A stretch of 64,000 nt of DNA from an uncultured Gemmiger sp. (GCA_934502625.1 CAKSUQ010000010.1:14327-78326); one strand, 5' to 3'. Positions 51,927 through 61,453 are shown, numbered from the stretch's first letter. Program-made: numbers and translations. Notes: generated by a model not told the origin, from the sequence alone.

Positions 51927-52359
51927 TGTTCTCCAGCTCGTCGATCAGATCACCCATAATATCGACGTTGTACGGCGTAATAATAAAGGTACTGGTCGCC
52001 ACGCGCTTGATCTGACCGTTGTTGGCATACGCCACGCCGGACAGGAAATCGATCAAACGGCGGGAGACCTCCTTGCCGGTGGATTCCAGATTCAGCACGA
52101 CGGTGCGCTTGGCGTTGAGCTGGTCGGCGATGGTGGAAGCATCCTCAAAACGCTCTGGCTTGACGAGCACCACCTGCAGCTGGGTCGTTGCGTTGATGTT
52201 CACGACCTTATTGCTGTGCTGTTTGGTTTCCGGCTGGGCGTATTCCTGCGCAGCGGCGCCCTGCCCGCCGGGGAAAATTTCATCTTCGGTATCATCGACG
52301 TAGGAATCCGCTTCGGGGTCGATACCGAGTTTGCTTTTCAAACTGTCAAACATGGACAT
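51910..52359 (-). CDS. sepF: Cell-division protein SepF
   Basis: 149 residues from the ATG at 52359 (MSMFDSLKSKLG); AAAGGAG lies 11 bases upstream, and a second in-frame ATG is two codons later. The N-terminal amphipathic helix is followed by an acidic linker and the SepF core (about 60-145) with VVLVKPERFEDAS, LNLESTGKEVSRRLIDFLSG and FIITPYNVDI. SepF bundles FtsZ and anchors it to the membrane. It overlaps ylmH by 17 bases. Confidence 0.94.
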   Translation of the reverse strand: MSMFDSLKSKLGIDPEADSYVDDTEDEIFPGGQGAAAQEYAQPETKQHSNKVVNINATTQLQVVLVKPERFEDASTIADQLNAKRTVVLNLESTGKEVSRRLIDFLSGVAYANNGQIKRVATSTFIITPYNVDIMGDLIDELENNGVFF

Positions 52360-52428
52360 GGTCGTAAAACTCCTTTGGTTCAATGTACGCCGGGCAGCTG
52401 TGCACAGTCCCAGCGATATACATTAAAT

Positions 52429-52457
52429 ATTATCTTCTTTTTCGGTTGTCTTGTCAA
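52429..52457 (-). promoter_or_regulatory. Promoter of the sepF-ylmH-divIVA-ileS operon
   Basis: Minus strand TTGACA (52452-52457), a 17-bp spacer and GATAAT (52429-52434), about 70 bases before sepF. Confidence 0.75.
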
Positions 52458-52485
52458 TACAAAAGGCCGTATTTTCGTATTTTCG

Positions 52486-53715
52486 TTATAATAGTTTGCC
52501 GTCCTGCAAATTTGTGCCCTGCACGATGATCTCATCGTAAAGGCGCACCTCATTGTCGGTGCCGATCTTGCCGTTATCGGGGATCAGGATGTAGCTGTCG
52601 TTCTCGTACAGCGTCGTGATCTTCAAAAAGCGCTGCAGGTTGCCGTACTTGACATAGACGCCGCGCTGGCCGTCCACGATATGCAGCGCTTCCTTGTCGA
52701 TGCGGATGCCCTCGTAGGTCTTTAAGTCGATCTGCGCGGTCTCCTGCCCGAAGCTCAAGATCTCGGCGTTGATGGTCTGGCATTGCAGGACGATCTTCGC
52801 AATGCCGTTGTCTTTGTCCTGCGTAATTTCCTCCACCGTGGCGGTGAGGGGGGTGTTCTGCTTGCCGGGCACACTGATCTTGACGCTGGTGATATTGTCG
52901 AACTGCGCGGCGGTATCGAGGTCACAGACTGCGTAAAATTTCCAGCTGAAGCCCGTCGTGATCTGCCCTGCGCGGCTGCTGTCGGCGGCGGGAAAGCCCG
53001 TGCTGAGCATCTGCTGCAGGGTGGCCGGGTCAGCGTCGTCCAGTGCCTGCCGGTCAGCCTTGATGGCGGGCGACGCGCCGACGCTGCTGAAATAGCCGTT
53101 CGTCGTCGCCGTGATGGTCTGCAGGGCATCAAGCTGGCTCTTGATGGAATCGTACTCTGTCTGCAGCGCGGCGATGGTGGCAGAGAAGCCCTCGGTCTGC
53201 CCGGTGCTGACCTGCAGACAGTTTTGCGCCAGCAGGAAGTTATCCTCGGCGTCGGTGATGCCGCTGTACTGCGCCGAGTCGAGCTTGTCCAGCAGGTTGT
53301 AGAGCGACTGTTTTGTCTGGTTCGTCAGCACCGAAAGGTCACTGCCGCTGGAATTCTGCGATTTCGTCAGCAGGGTGATCGTGCGCGAAAGCCGGTCAAG
53401 GCGCTCGCGCTGCAAGCCCTGTGCGTCGTCGGTGTAGCACTCGGCCACGACGGTGCCGTTCGTCACACGCTCGCCATCCTGCACCAGATACCCCAAGTCC
53501 CCGCTGCCCGGCACATCGACCGAGTCGAACGCCACGACGCCGTCAAGGTTGATGCTCTCGGCCAGTGTGTATTTTATCGCCGTCTCGGTCTTGTAGGACT
53601 GGTGGAAAATGACGAAGAACTGCACAAAAATGTAGGCGGAAACCAGCACCAGCGCCAGCAGGCCGACCAGTTGCAGCGCTTTTTTTGCCGCCGGTTTTCC
53701 CTGCTTCTCTCTCAC
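52486..53715 (-). CDS. HlyD-family membrane-fusion-like protein
   Basis: 409 residues. There is one N-terminal membrane segment (about 13-36), then a lipoyl-like half (FDSVDVPGSGDLGYLVQDGERVTNGTVV, split here), a helical hairpin (about 100-220) and a beta-barrel C-terminus ending in LYDEIIVQGTNLQDGKLL. The layout is that of HlyD/periplasmic adaptors, but no ABC or MFS exporter gene is adjacent. It lies between miaA and sepF; similar proteins occur by sepF in other Clostridia. Function unknown. Confidence 0.78.
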   Translation of the reverse strand: MREKQGKPAAKKALQLVGLLALVLVSAYIFVQFFVIFHQSYKTETAIKYTLAESINLDGVVAFDSVDVPGSGDLGYLVQDGERVTNGTVVAECYTDDAQGLQRERLDRLSRTITLLTKSQNSSGSDLSVLTNQTKQSLYNLLDKLDSAQYSGITDAEDNFLLAQNCLQVSTGQTEGFSATIAALQTEYDSIKSQLDALQTITATTNGYFSSVGASPAIKADRQALDDADPATLQQMLSTGFPAADSSRAGQITTGFSWKFYAVCDLDTAAQFDNITSVKISVPGKQNTPLTATVEEITQDKDNGIAKIVLQCQTINAEILSFGQETAQIDLKTYEGIRIDKEALHIVDGQRGVYVKYGNLQRFLKITTLYENDSYILIPDNGKIGTDNEVRLYDEIIVQGTNLQDGKLL

Positions 53716-53746
53716 GGTGCCGTTCCCCCTTTCTTGTCAGCTTCTG

Positions 53747-54688
53747 TCAGTCTTGCAAAAATGCGCGTACCAGCGCGCAGGCATGGTCAACGACGTTTTC
53801 TTCGTCGAGGTAAAGCCAGACGGCGTCGTTCTGGCGGCGGAACCACGTCAGCTGCCGCTTGGCGTAGTTGCGGGTGGCTTGCTTGAGGCGCTCGGTGCAG
53901 TCGTCGAGGCTGGCCGTGCCCTCAAAGTACGGGAAAAACTCCTTGTAGCCGATGGCCTGCGCGGCGGTGCGGTAGCTGTCGCGGTGGTCGTAGACTTGGC
54001 GCGCTTCGTCAAGAACCCCGTTTTCCACCATCAAATCGACGCGGCGGCCGATGCGGTCATAGAGCGCCGCGCGGTCGCGACAGGTCAGGCAGAGGCAGAG
54101 CGCGCGGTAGGGCGGCTCGGCAGCGCGGGCGTTCACCCGCTCCTCGCTCATTTTGCGGCCGGTAGCTTCGAACAACTCCAGTGCGCGGATGACGCGGGGC
54201 AGGTTGTTCGGGTGTACCTGTGCCGCGTAGTCGGGGTCGACAGCCTGCAATTTGGCGTAAAGCGCCGCGCTGCCCTCCACCTCGGCCTGTGCCTGTAAGC
54301 GGGCACGGATGGCGGGGTCGAGCTTTTCCGGCGCGAAGGTCACGCCGTTCAAAAGGCTGGTGATGTACAGCCCCGTGCCGCCCACAACGAGGGGCAGCTT
54401 ACCGTGCGCGGAAATCTCCCGCACGAGCGGGTCAGCGGCGGCGGTGAAATCCGCCACACTGAACGGCGTTTCCGGTGGCAGGAAGCCGAGCAGGTGATGC
54501 GGTATCCCCTGCTGTTCTTGCGTCGTCGGCTTTGCCGTGCCTACGTCAAGATTTTTGTAGATTTGCATGGAGTCCGCGTTGATGATCTCGCCGTCAAACG
54601 CCTTTGCCAAGGCGACGGAAAGCGCGGTCTTGCCGCTGGCCGTGGGGCCGCCGACCGCGACGACGCGGGGTTTAGAGAAGTCGGCCAA
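53747..54688 (-). CDS. miaA: tRNA dimethylallyltransferase
   Basis: 313 residues. It adds the dimethylallyl group to A37 of tRNAs that read UNN codons. The P-loop GGPTASGKT is at 13-21, followed by INADSMQIYKNLDVGTAKPT, GGTGLYI and the C-terminal KRQLTWFRRQ tRNA-binding motif. The likely start is a TTG at 54688 inside the mutL end; no better start exists before the P-loop. MiaB, which acts next on the same base, is encoded in the same cluster. Confidence 0.95.
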   Translation of the reverse strand: MADFSKPRVVAVGGPTASGKTALSVALAKAFDGEIINADSMQIYKNLDVGTAKPTTQEQQGIPHHLLGFLPPETPFSVADFTAAADPLVREISAHGKLPLVVGGTGLYITSLLNGVTFAPEKLDPAIRARLQAQAEVEGSAALYAKLQAVDPDYAAQVHPNNLPRVIRALELFEATGRKMSEERVNARAAEPPYRALCLCLTCRDRAALYDRIGRRVDLMVENGVLDEARQVYDHRDSYRTAAQAIGYKEFFPYFEGTASLDDCTERLKQATRNYAKRQLTWFRRQNDAVWLYLDEENVVDHACALVRAFLQD

Positions 54689-56741
54689 ACTGCTTTTCCA
54701 GCTCCTTCCGGGTGATCTTCAAGACACAGGGGCGGCCGTGCGGGCAGAACGGCGGGATCGTGCCATCCATGATGTGCTGCGCCAGTGCCAGCATCTCAGC
54801 GGCGTTCGTGCGGTCGCCCGCCTTGATGGCCGCGCGGCAGGCAATGGAATGCAGCACCCACTCGGTCTTTTCCCGCAGGGCGTCGCGGCTGCCGTCGGCC
54901 AGCTTAGCGGCCAGCTCGACGATCATATCCTCGACGTCGTCCACCGGCACATCGGCGGGTACGGCGCGCACAACGACAGTCGAGCCGCCGAAGTCCTCGG
55001 CCTCGATGCCCGCATCGGTCAGCATAGCAAGGTTCTGCAAGATCGCCTGCTTTTCGGCGGCGGTCAGGTTGACCTGCACGGGCACCAGCAGCATCTGGGA
55101 CGGCACGCTGCCGTAATCTTTGGCAAGCTGCTCGAAAAGAATGCGCTCGTGCGCGGCGTGCTTGTCGATGAGGCAGAGTTCACCGCCGCGCTCGGTAATA
55201 ATGTAGGTTTTGAACACCTCGCCGACCAGACGCAGCGGCTCGCTGGCGGGCGGCGGGGTCAGCGTTGTCTGCTCCGGCGTCGTATTGACAACATCAGGCA
55301 GTGCGCTCAGCGCGTGGGGGTCGTTTCGGACGTAGTCCATCTCCGGCGTCGGGATCGCCGTTGGGGTTGCCGCAGGCGCTTCGTCCGGCAGCTCCGGCAG
55401 GATGTCCAGCACCGCGTCGTCCGCCATCGCCGTGTGGGGCATCGGCTGCGGCGTCGGGATCGACACCTCTACCGGCGTGACGGGCACGGCCAGCGGTTTT
55501 GGCGCGGTGCCTGCCTCGTAGGCAGGCTTCGGCGATTCTGCCGCAACGACGCCCGGCAGCGGCCTTGCGGGCACAGGGGCGGTCAGGCCGCTCAGTGCGC
55601 GGTACTCCGCCGCCGAAAGCGTCGTGAAGCCGCCCTTTTTCGGCAGCGTCACAGTGGGTTTGGCCGCCGGTTTCGGCGGCTCGGCGGGTTTCATCTCGGT
55701 TTGCTCGGCTTCGGGGGCGGTGTGCCCCATCTCGAAGCGGCATTCCCCGCTGCCCGGCGTCGCCAGCGCGGCGCGCACGGCGCGGTAGACTGCGTCAAAG
55801 ACGTCGCTTTCTTTTGCAAACCGGATTTCGGTCTTGGCCGGGTGGACGTTGACATCCACCATGTCGGGCGGCAGCTCCAGCATGAGCACCGCGCCGGGAA
55901 ACTTGCCTTGCATCATCGTGCCCTTGTAGGCATTTTCCAGTGCCGCCATCATCGTGCGGTTCTTGACATAACGGCCGTTCACGAAGAAATGCTGTGCACC
56001 GCGGCTGGCACGGCAGGCGCGCGGCGGCGTGACAAGGCCGGTGACGCGGTACAGCTCGCTGCCGCCATCCACCGGCAGCAGGTCGCGGGCAAACTCCCGC
56101 CCCAGCACGGCATAGACCGCGCTGCGCAGGTCTCCGTCACCGGGGGTAACATACTGCTGCTTGCCGTCGCGCAGAAAGCGGAAGCTGATTTCCGGGTGAG
56201 ACAGCGCCGCGTGCAGCACGGTTTCGGCCACGAACGTGCCCTCGCTCGCGTCCTTTTTGAGGAATTTCATGCGGGCGGGGGTGTTGTAAAACAGGTCGTT
56301 GACCGTGATCGTCGTGCCTACAGGGCGCGCGCCGGGCTCGATGCCCTGCGGCTCGCCGCCCTCGATACGATAACAGCAGGCGTACTCGTCGGCCTCGGTC
56401 TTTGTCAGCACCTCGACCTTGGCAACGCTGGCAATGGACGCCAGCGCTTCGCCGCGGAAGCCTAAGGTGTGGATATGGCCAAGATCCTCCGCCGTCGCAA
56501 TTTTGCTGGTAGCATGGCGGATAAACGCCTTATCGATATATTCTGCCTCGATGCCGGAGCCGTTGTCCACGATCTGCAGCTGCTGGATGCCGCCGCGTGT
56601 TGCGGACAGGGTGATCTGCGTTGCGCCCGCGTCGATGGCATTCTCCAGCAATTCCTTCGCCACGGAGGCCGGCCGCTCGACGACCTCGCCCGCCGCGATC
56701 AGCTCTGCGGTATGCTTGTCCAGTACACGAATTTCCGCCAT
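54672..56741 (-). CDS. mutL: DNA mismatch repair protein MutL
   Basis: About 689 residues from the ATG at 56741 (MAEIRVLDKHTAELI); GGCAGGTGGG lies just upstream. The GHKL ATPase motifs are LLENAIDAGA, VDNGSGI, THGFRGEALASI-like and TTI-type sites in the N-terminal 330 residues. A long Pro/Thr-rich linker (about 330-490) joins the C-terminal dimerisation domain. That domain has QMLLVPVQV, the IACRAAIKAGD region and CPHGRPCVLKI, matching the metal-binding endonuclease type. It overlaps miaA by 17 bases. Confidence 0.95.
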   Translation of the reverse strand: MAEIRVLDKHTAELIAAGEVVERPASVAKELLENAIDAGATQITLSATRGGIQQLQIVDNGSGIEAEYIDKAFIRHATSKIATAEDLGHIHTLGFRGEALASIASVAKVEVLTKTEADEYACCYRIEGGEPQGIEPGARPVGTTITVNDLFYNTPARMKFLKKDASEGTFVAETVLHAALSHPEISFRFLRDGKQQYVTPGDGDLRSAVYAVLGREFARDLLPVDGGSELYRVTGLVTPPRACRASRGAQHFFVNGRYVKNRTMMAALENAYKGTMMQGKFPGAVLMLELPPDMVDVNVHPAKTEIRFAKESDVFDAVYRAVRAALATPGSGECRFEMGHTAPEAEQTEMKPAEPPKPAAKPTVTLPKKGGFTTLSAAEYRALSGLTAPVPARPLPGVVAAESPKPAYEAGTAPKPLAVPVTPVEVSIPTPQPMPHTAMADDAVLDILPELPDEAPAATPTAIPTPEMDYVRNDPHALSALPDVVNTTPEQTTLTPPPASEPLRLVGEVFKTYIITERGGELCLIDKHAAHERILFEQLAKDYGSVPSQMLLVPVQVNLTAAEKQAILQNLAMLTDAGIEAEDFGGSTVVVRAVPADVPVDDVEDMIVELAAKLADGSRDALREKTEWVLHSIACRAAIKAGDRTNAAEMLALAQHIMDGTIPPFCPHGRPCVLKITRKELEKQFGRLL

Positions 56742-56756
56742 GGTTCCCACCTGCCT

Positions 56757-59375
56757 TTAGTCTTTATCCAAGGTGTTTTTCAGTTCATACAGAAAGTTCA
56801 GCGCTTCCAGCGGGGTCAGCGTCTCGATGTCCAGATTGTGCAGCTTTTCGACGACCTCGCTGGGCACGCTGGGATTGTTGTAGGCTTCGACCGTCTCGAA
56901 GTCGAGCTGCATCGTGTTATTGCGCCCCGGCGCGTTCGCTTCCAGCTGGCGCAGCACGGCATGGGCGCGCTTTGTCACGCTGCCGGGCAGCCCCGCCAGC
57001 TTGGCGACCTCGATGCCGTAGCTGTCGTCCGCAGGGCCCGCGACGATGCGGCGCAAAAACGTGATGTCCTCGCCCCGCTTTTTGACGGCGATGTTGTAGT
57101 TTTTGACGCCGTGGATGTCCTGCTCCATGCTCGTCAGTTCGTGGTAATGGGTGGCGAACAGCGTCTTGCAGCCGATGTTCTCGCAGATAAATTCTACCAC
57201 GCTGCGGGCGATGCTCATGCCGTCAAACGTCGAAGTGCCGCGCCCGATCTCGTCGAGAATCACAAGGCTGTCCTTCGTCGCATTTTTGAGAATCTCCGCA
57301 ACCTCGGTCATTTCAACCATGAAGGTCGACTGCCCGGCAGCCAGATCGTCCGACGCGCCGACACGGGTAAAGATGGCGTCGACAACACCGATGTGTGCGT
57401 TGGCGGCGGGTACAAAGCTGCCGATCTGTGCCATCAGGGCAATCAGCGCATTCTGGCGCATGTACGTCGATTTACCGGCCATGTTGGGGCCGGTGATCAG
57501 CAGCATACGGTTCGCGTCCTCGTCGAGCAGCGTATCGTTCGGCACAAACAGGCTGCCCTTGAGCATCTTCTCGATGACAGGGTGGCGGCCTTCCTTGATT
57601 TCCATGACACCGCTCTCGTCGACGGTGGGCATGACGTAGTTATTTTGCAGCGCGGCCTCGGCAAATCCTGCCAGCACGTCCAGCTGTGCCACCGCCGACG
57701 CCGTGTTCTGGATGCGGATGACCTCGTCGGCAATCGACGACAGCAGGTCGGCGAAGAGCTGATGCTCCAGCACGAGCAGCCGCTCATTCGCGCCGAGGAT
57801 CTTATTTTCCAGCTCTTTTAGCTCCGGCGTGATGTATCGCTCGCCCGTCGTCAGCGTCTGCTTGCGGGTGAACGAGTCCGGCACGGAGTCGGTGTAGGAG
57901 CGGCTGACCTCGATGTAATAGCCGAACACCTTGTTGAAGCCGATTTTCAGCTTCGGGATGCCGGTCTCCTCGCGGTAGCGGGCTTCCAAATTGGAAAGGT
58001 AGCCTTTGCCGCCGTGCATGATGTCGCGCAGTTCGTCGACCTCGCTGTTGTAGCCTGCGCGGATGGCACCGCCGTCCTTCATGTTGGCGGGCGGGTCATC
58101 GACGAGGGCGGTCTGGATGTTATGCAGCACATCCGCCAGCGGGTCGATCTGGTCGGCCAGCTTTTTCAGCAGCGGCGCACCGCAGGCGGCGGCCTGCGCC
58201 TTGACCTGCGGCAGCATCGCGCAGGTGTCCCCCAGCGCCTTGACCTCACGCGGGGTGGCAGAGCCGTAGAGAATACGGGTCGTCAGGCGCTCGATGTCAA
58301 AGACATGGCCAAGGGCTTCCTTCAAATCGGCACGCGCCATGCTGGCGGTGTAAAGCGCCTGCACAGCGGACAGCCGCGCGTTGATGGCATCGGCGTCGAC
58401 GAGGGGCTGCTCGATCCAGGAGCGCAGCAAGCGCTTGCCCATCGAGGTCTCGGTCTTATCCAGCACCCATAGCAGCGTGCCGCGCTTTTCGCGGCCGCGC
58501 ATCGTCTCGGTCAGTTCCAAATTGGCGCGCGTCACGGGCGACAGGCGCATATACTGCGCGTCGGCGTAGTTTTGTATCGTCTTGATGCGCTCGACGCCGT
58601 GCTTCTGCGTCTCGTGCAGGTAGTTGAGCAGCGCCGCCGCAGCGTAGGGAATCACCGCGTCCTTCTCGTAGTGGAGGTTCTCGCGCCAGCTCTCGCCAAA
58701 CTGCCCGGCCATGGTTTCCTCCATGACACTGTCTTTGAAGCAGGCGTCCTCGCGCAGCTCGACCAAAGCGTTCGTGTGCTGCTTGATGTAGGTCGTCACG
58801 TCCTTGAAGTCGAGCACCGGGGGACAGATCAGAATTTCGCTGGGCATATAGCGGCACAGTTCGGTGATGATCGCACTGCCGATCTTCTCGGCGCTTGCCT
58901 CGGTGCCGTAGGCTTCGCCGGTGGAAATATCGGCAAAGCAGAAGCCCGCGCGCCAGCGGCCACGGGTGCGCTTGCAGTAAACGCTCGCCAGATAGTTGTT
59001 TTTGTCCTCGTGGAGCATGCTGCTCTCGATGACAGTGCCAGGGGTGACGACGCGGATAATATCACGCTTGACAAGCCCCTTTGCGAGGGCGGGGTCTTCC
59101 ATCTGCTCGCAGATAGCGACCTTGTAGCCCTTGGCGATCAGGCGCGCCATATAGGTTTCGTAGGAGTGGAACGGCACGCCGCACATGGGGGCGCGCTCCT
59201 CCCTGCCGCAGTTTTTGCCGGTCAGCGTCAGTTCCAATTCGCGCGAGGCTGTCAGCGCATCGTCGTAGAACATCTCGTAGAAGTCACCGACGCGGTAGAA
59301 CAGTATCTCGTTGGGATGCTGTTTTTTGATCTCAAAATACTGCTGCATCATGGGCGATACTGCTTGCTCGGCCAT
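56757..59375 (-). CDS. mutS: DNA mismatch repair protein MutS
   Basis: 872 residues. The mismatch-recognition N-terminus has FYRVGDFYEMFYDDA with the Phe-x-Glu wedge, followed by connector, lever and clamp domains. The ATPase carries GPNMAGKSTYMRQ and DEIGRGTSTFDG. The C-terminus ends with a short dimer helix. CAGGAG precedes the ATG. It lies in the order miaB, RicA-like gene, mutS, mutL, miaA, also found in Bacillus. Confidence 0.97.
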   Translation of the reverse strand: MAEQAVSPMMQQYFEIKKQHPNEILFYRVGDFYEMFYDDALTASRELELTLTGKNCGREERAPMCGVPFHSYETYMARLIAKGYKVAICEQMEDPALAKGLVKRDIIRVVTPGTVIESSMLHEDKNNYLASVYCKRTRGRWRAGFCFADISTGEAYGTEASAEKIGSAIITELCRYMPSEILICPPVLDFKDVTTYIKQHTNALVELREDACFKDSVMEETMAGQFGESWRENLHYEKDAVIPYAAAALLNYLHETQKHGVERIKTIQNYADAQYMRLSPVTRANLELTETMRGREKRGTLLWVLDKTETSMGKRLLRSWIEQPLVDADAINARLSAVQALYTASMARADLKEALGHVFDIERLTTRILYGSATPREVKALGDTCAMLPQVKAQAAACGAPLLKKLADQIDPLADVLHNIQTALVDDPPANMKDGGAIRAGYNSEVDELRDIMHGGKGYLSNLEARYREETGIPKLKIGFNKVFGYYIEVSRSYTDSVPDSFTRKQTLTTGERYITPELKELENKILGANERLLVLEHQLFADLLSSIADEVIRIQNTASAVAQLDVLAGFAEAALQNNYVMPTVDESGVMEIKEGRHPVIEKMLKGSLFVPNDTLLDEDANRMLLITGPNMAGKSTYMRQNALIALMAQIGSFVPAANAHIGVVDAIFTRVGASDDLAAGQSTFMVEMTEVAEILKNATKDSLVILDEIGRGTSTFDGMSIARSVVEFICENIGCKTLFATHYHELTSMEQDIHGVKNYNIAVKKRGEDITFLRRIVAGPADDSYGIEVAKLAGLPGSVTKRAHAVLRQLEANAPGRNNTMQLDFETVEAYNNPSVPSEVVEKLHNLDIETLTPLEALNFLYELKNTLDKD

Positions 59376-59416
59376 GTTTCACACTCCTGTTTTTCTAGTC
59401 ATGGTTATGTTTCTTT

Positions 59417-59495
59417 GTAGGGGCGGATTCTATATCCGCCCGGAATGTATGCGATCGGGCACAGTGCTGCGGGCGCATATGGAATGCGCCCCTAC
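59417..59495. repeat. Intergenic palindromic repeat, copy 2
   Basis: 79 bp, with left arm GTAGGGGCGGATTCTATATC and right arm GCATATGGAATGCGCCCCTAC. It matches copy 1 at 44340-44412 in both arms with a different centre. It lies inside the operon between the RicA-like gene and mutS, so it is transcribed and should fold as a long hairpin. Confidence 0.85.
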
Positions 59496-59517
59496 AGCCC
59501 CTGCCGCATTGTAAATT

Positions 59518-59925
59518 TTAGTGGCACCCACCGCAGGTGGAGCAGCTGCCTGTGCAGCCGCCGGTGGGAGCCTGCACGGTCATGGGGTCGCCGCCGTTCA
59601 TGGCAGTGTTGATGATAGCGTCGATGTGGCTTACCATCGCCTCGCACTCGGCCTTGGCGGCGTTGTAGCGCACCATGCCCTCGCTGGCCATGATCTGACT
59701 GTACAGGTCGTTGACGCGCTGGTTCAGCTCGGCCACACGGGCGGTGTCGGGGGCGGGCTTGGCGCTCTCGTTGTTCATGTCGAGTCGGGCGAGGTTGAAC
59801 TCGCCGATGAGGTTCTGCAGTTCCTCGTCCATGTCGTTCTCACGACGGGCGGCGTCCAGCTCCAGATAGCGGGGGTCGGTCTGCAGGGCGGCGGCGGCTT
59901 TCTTAAACAGGTCAATGCAATCCAT
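59518..59925 (-). CDS. YlbF/YmcA-family protein (RicA-like) with Cys-rich tail
   Basis: 135 residues. The helical YlbF/YmcA domain covers most of the protein (FKKAAAALQTDPRYLEL, NQRVNDLYSQIMAS). The C-terminal tail holds Cys124, Cys128, Cys131 and Cys134 (CX3CX2CX2C). In Bacillus, RicA (YmcA) lies next to miaB, and the RicAFT complex carries iron-sulfur clusters and helps mRNA maturation by RNase Y. The position right after miaB supports a RicA-like identity; cluster binding here is inference. Confidence 0.82.
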   Translation of the reverse strand: MDCIDLFKKAAAALQTDPRYLELDAARRENDMDEELQNLIGEFNLARLDMNNESAKPAPDTARVAELNQRVNDLYSQIMASEGMVRYNAAKAECEAMVSHIDAIINTAMNGGDPMTVQAPTGGCTGSCSTCGGCH

Positions 59926-59982
59926 GATAGTTTCTCCTTAAATATAAAATATATAATGTAGGTTTTTCCGGGGAATACGGGT

Positions 59983-61365
59983 TTATTCGGCCAACTCGCC
60001 CACCAGCAGCGCGGCGCGGGAGCCGGTGACGTGGACGCGAGCCCACTGGCCGATGAGCGCTTCGGGCGCTTTGAATTCGACGACAAGGTTGTTGTCAAGG
60101 CGGCCGTTGACAGTGCCCTCGCTGCGGCCTGCGGCCTCGACGAGGACGCGGACGGTCTGCCCCGCCATGGCGGCGGTGGCGGCGAAGGCGAACGTCTCCT
60201 GCGTTTTCAGCAGGCGCTCCATCCGGGCGGCCTTCTCGGCGTGGGGCGTCGGGTCGGGCAGCTTTGCGGCGGGCGTGCCGGTGCGCTTGGAGTAAATAAA
60301 GGTGAACAGCTGCATATAGCCCACCCTGCGGATGAGGTCGAGCGTCGCAGTGAAATCCTCTTCGGTCTCGCCGGGGAAGCCGACGATGATGTCACTGGAG
60401 AAGGTCACGCCGGGGATCTTCTCCTTGGCGTAATCGATGAGGGAAAGATACTGCTCGACGTTATAGTGGCGGTTCATCTCTTTCAGCAGCCGGTCAGAGC
60501 CGGACTGCACGGGCAGATGGATGTGCTTGCACAGATGCTCCTGCGCGGCGATTGTATCGATGAGCTTGCGGCTGGCGTCCTTTGGGTGGCTCGTCATGAA
60601 GCGAATCTGGTAGTCTCCGGGCACTTTGCACAGCAGGTTCAAAAGGTCGGCAAAGTCGATGGGGTTTTCCAGCCCCTTGCCGTAGCTGTTGACGTTCTGG
60701 CCAAGCAGGGTGATTTCCTTGTAGCCCTGCTCGACAAGCTGCTTGAACTCCGCCAGAATCGCGGCGGGTTCGCGGCTCCGCTCACGCCCGCGCACATAGG
60801 GCACGATGCAGTAGGTGCAGAAGTTGTCGCACCCGTACATGATGGGCAGCCACGCGCGGAAACCGGAATCGCGGCGGATGGGCAGCTCCTCGACGACGGC
60901 GTTGCGCTCCTCCGGCTTTTCAAGGTAACGCTTGCCCTTGCGGATGCGCTCGGCCAGCATGGCGGGCAGGCGGTCGATGCCGTCTACGCCGAAGACGAGG
61001 TCGACATAAGGGTAGCTCTGGCGCAGCTTTTCCACAATATGCTCCTGCTGTGCCATACAGCCGCAGACGCCGATCATCAGGCGGGGGTTCTGCTCCTTCA
61101 GCTTTTTCAGCGCGCCGACATTGCCGAAAACGCGCTGCTCGGCGTGCTCGCGCACGGCGCAGGTGTTGAAAAGGATGAGGTCGGCGTGCTCGACATTATC
61201 GCACAGGCCGTAGCCGACATCCTGCAAAACACCCTTGATCTTCTCGCCGTCGTTCACGTTCTGCTGGCAGCCGTAGCTGCGCACATAGGCCAGCGGCGGG
61301 GTGTCGTAATAGGCCGCCAGCGCCTTCTGCGCGGCGTCGTTGTGGGTGTAGGTCAGCTTTTCCAA
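59983..61365 (-). CDS. miaB: tRNA-2-methylthio-N6-dimethylallyladenosine synthase
   Basis: 460 residues from a TTG at 61365, chosen because AAGGAG lies seven bases upstream; the longer frame has no such site. It adds a methylthio group to the MiaA-modified A37. The N-terminal iron-sulfur cysteines are Cys33 (YGCQQN), Cys69 (NTCAV) and Cys103 (CGCMA). The radical-SAM cysteines are 179, 183 and 186 (GCDNFCTYC). A TRAM domain closes the protein. It is the first gene of the cluster and has its own promoter. Confidence 0.96.
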   Translation of the reverse strand: MEKLTYTHNDAAQKALAAYYDTPPLAYVRSYGCQQNVNDGEKIKGVLQDVGYGLCDNVEHADLILFNTCAVREHAEQRVFGNVGALKKLKEQNPRLMIGVCGCMAQQEHIVEKLRQSYPYVDLVFGVDGIDRLPAMLAERIRKGKRYLEKPEERNAVVEELPIRRDSGFRAWLPIMYGCDNFCTYCIVPYVRGRERSREPAAILAEFKQLVEQGYKEITLLGQNVNSYGKGLENPIDFADLLNLLCKVPGDYQIRFMTSHPKDASRKLIDTIAAQEHLCKHIHLPVQSGSDRLLKEMNRHYNVEQYLSLIDYAKEKIPGVTFSSDIIVGFPGETEEDFTATLDLIRRVGYMQLFTFIYSKRTGTPAAKLPDPTPHAEKAARMERLLKTQETFAFAATAAMAGQTVRVLVEAAGRSEGTVNGRLDNNLVVEFKAPEALIGQWARVHVTGSRAALLVGELAE

Positions 61366-61424
61366 GTGTATTCTCCTTATTGTATTACGTCCAAAAGGGC
61401 GCACCTATCCAAACATACCATATT

Positions 61425-61453
61425 AGTATAGCAAATCAGCGGCGAAAGCACAA
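61425..61453 (-). promoter_or_regulatory. Promoter of the miaB-mutS-mutL-miaA cluster
   Basis: Minus strand TATACT (61425-61430), a 17-bp spacer and TTGTGC (61448-61453). About 60 bases separate it from the miaB TTG start. Confidence 0.65.
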
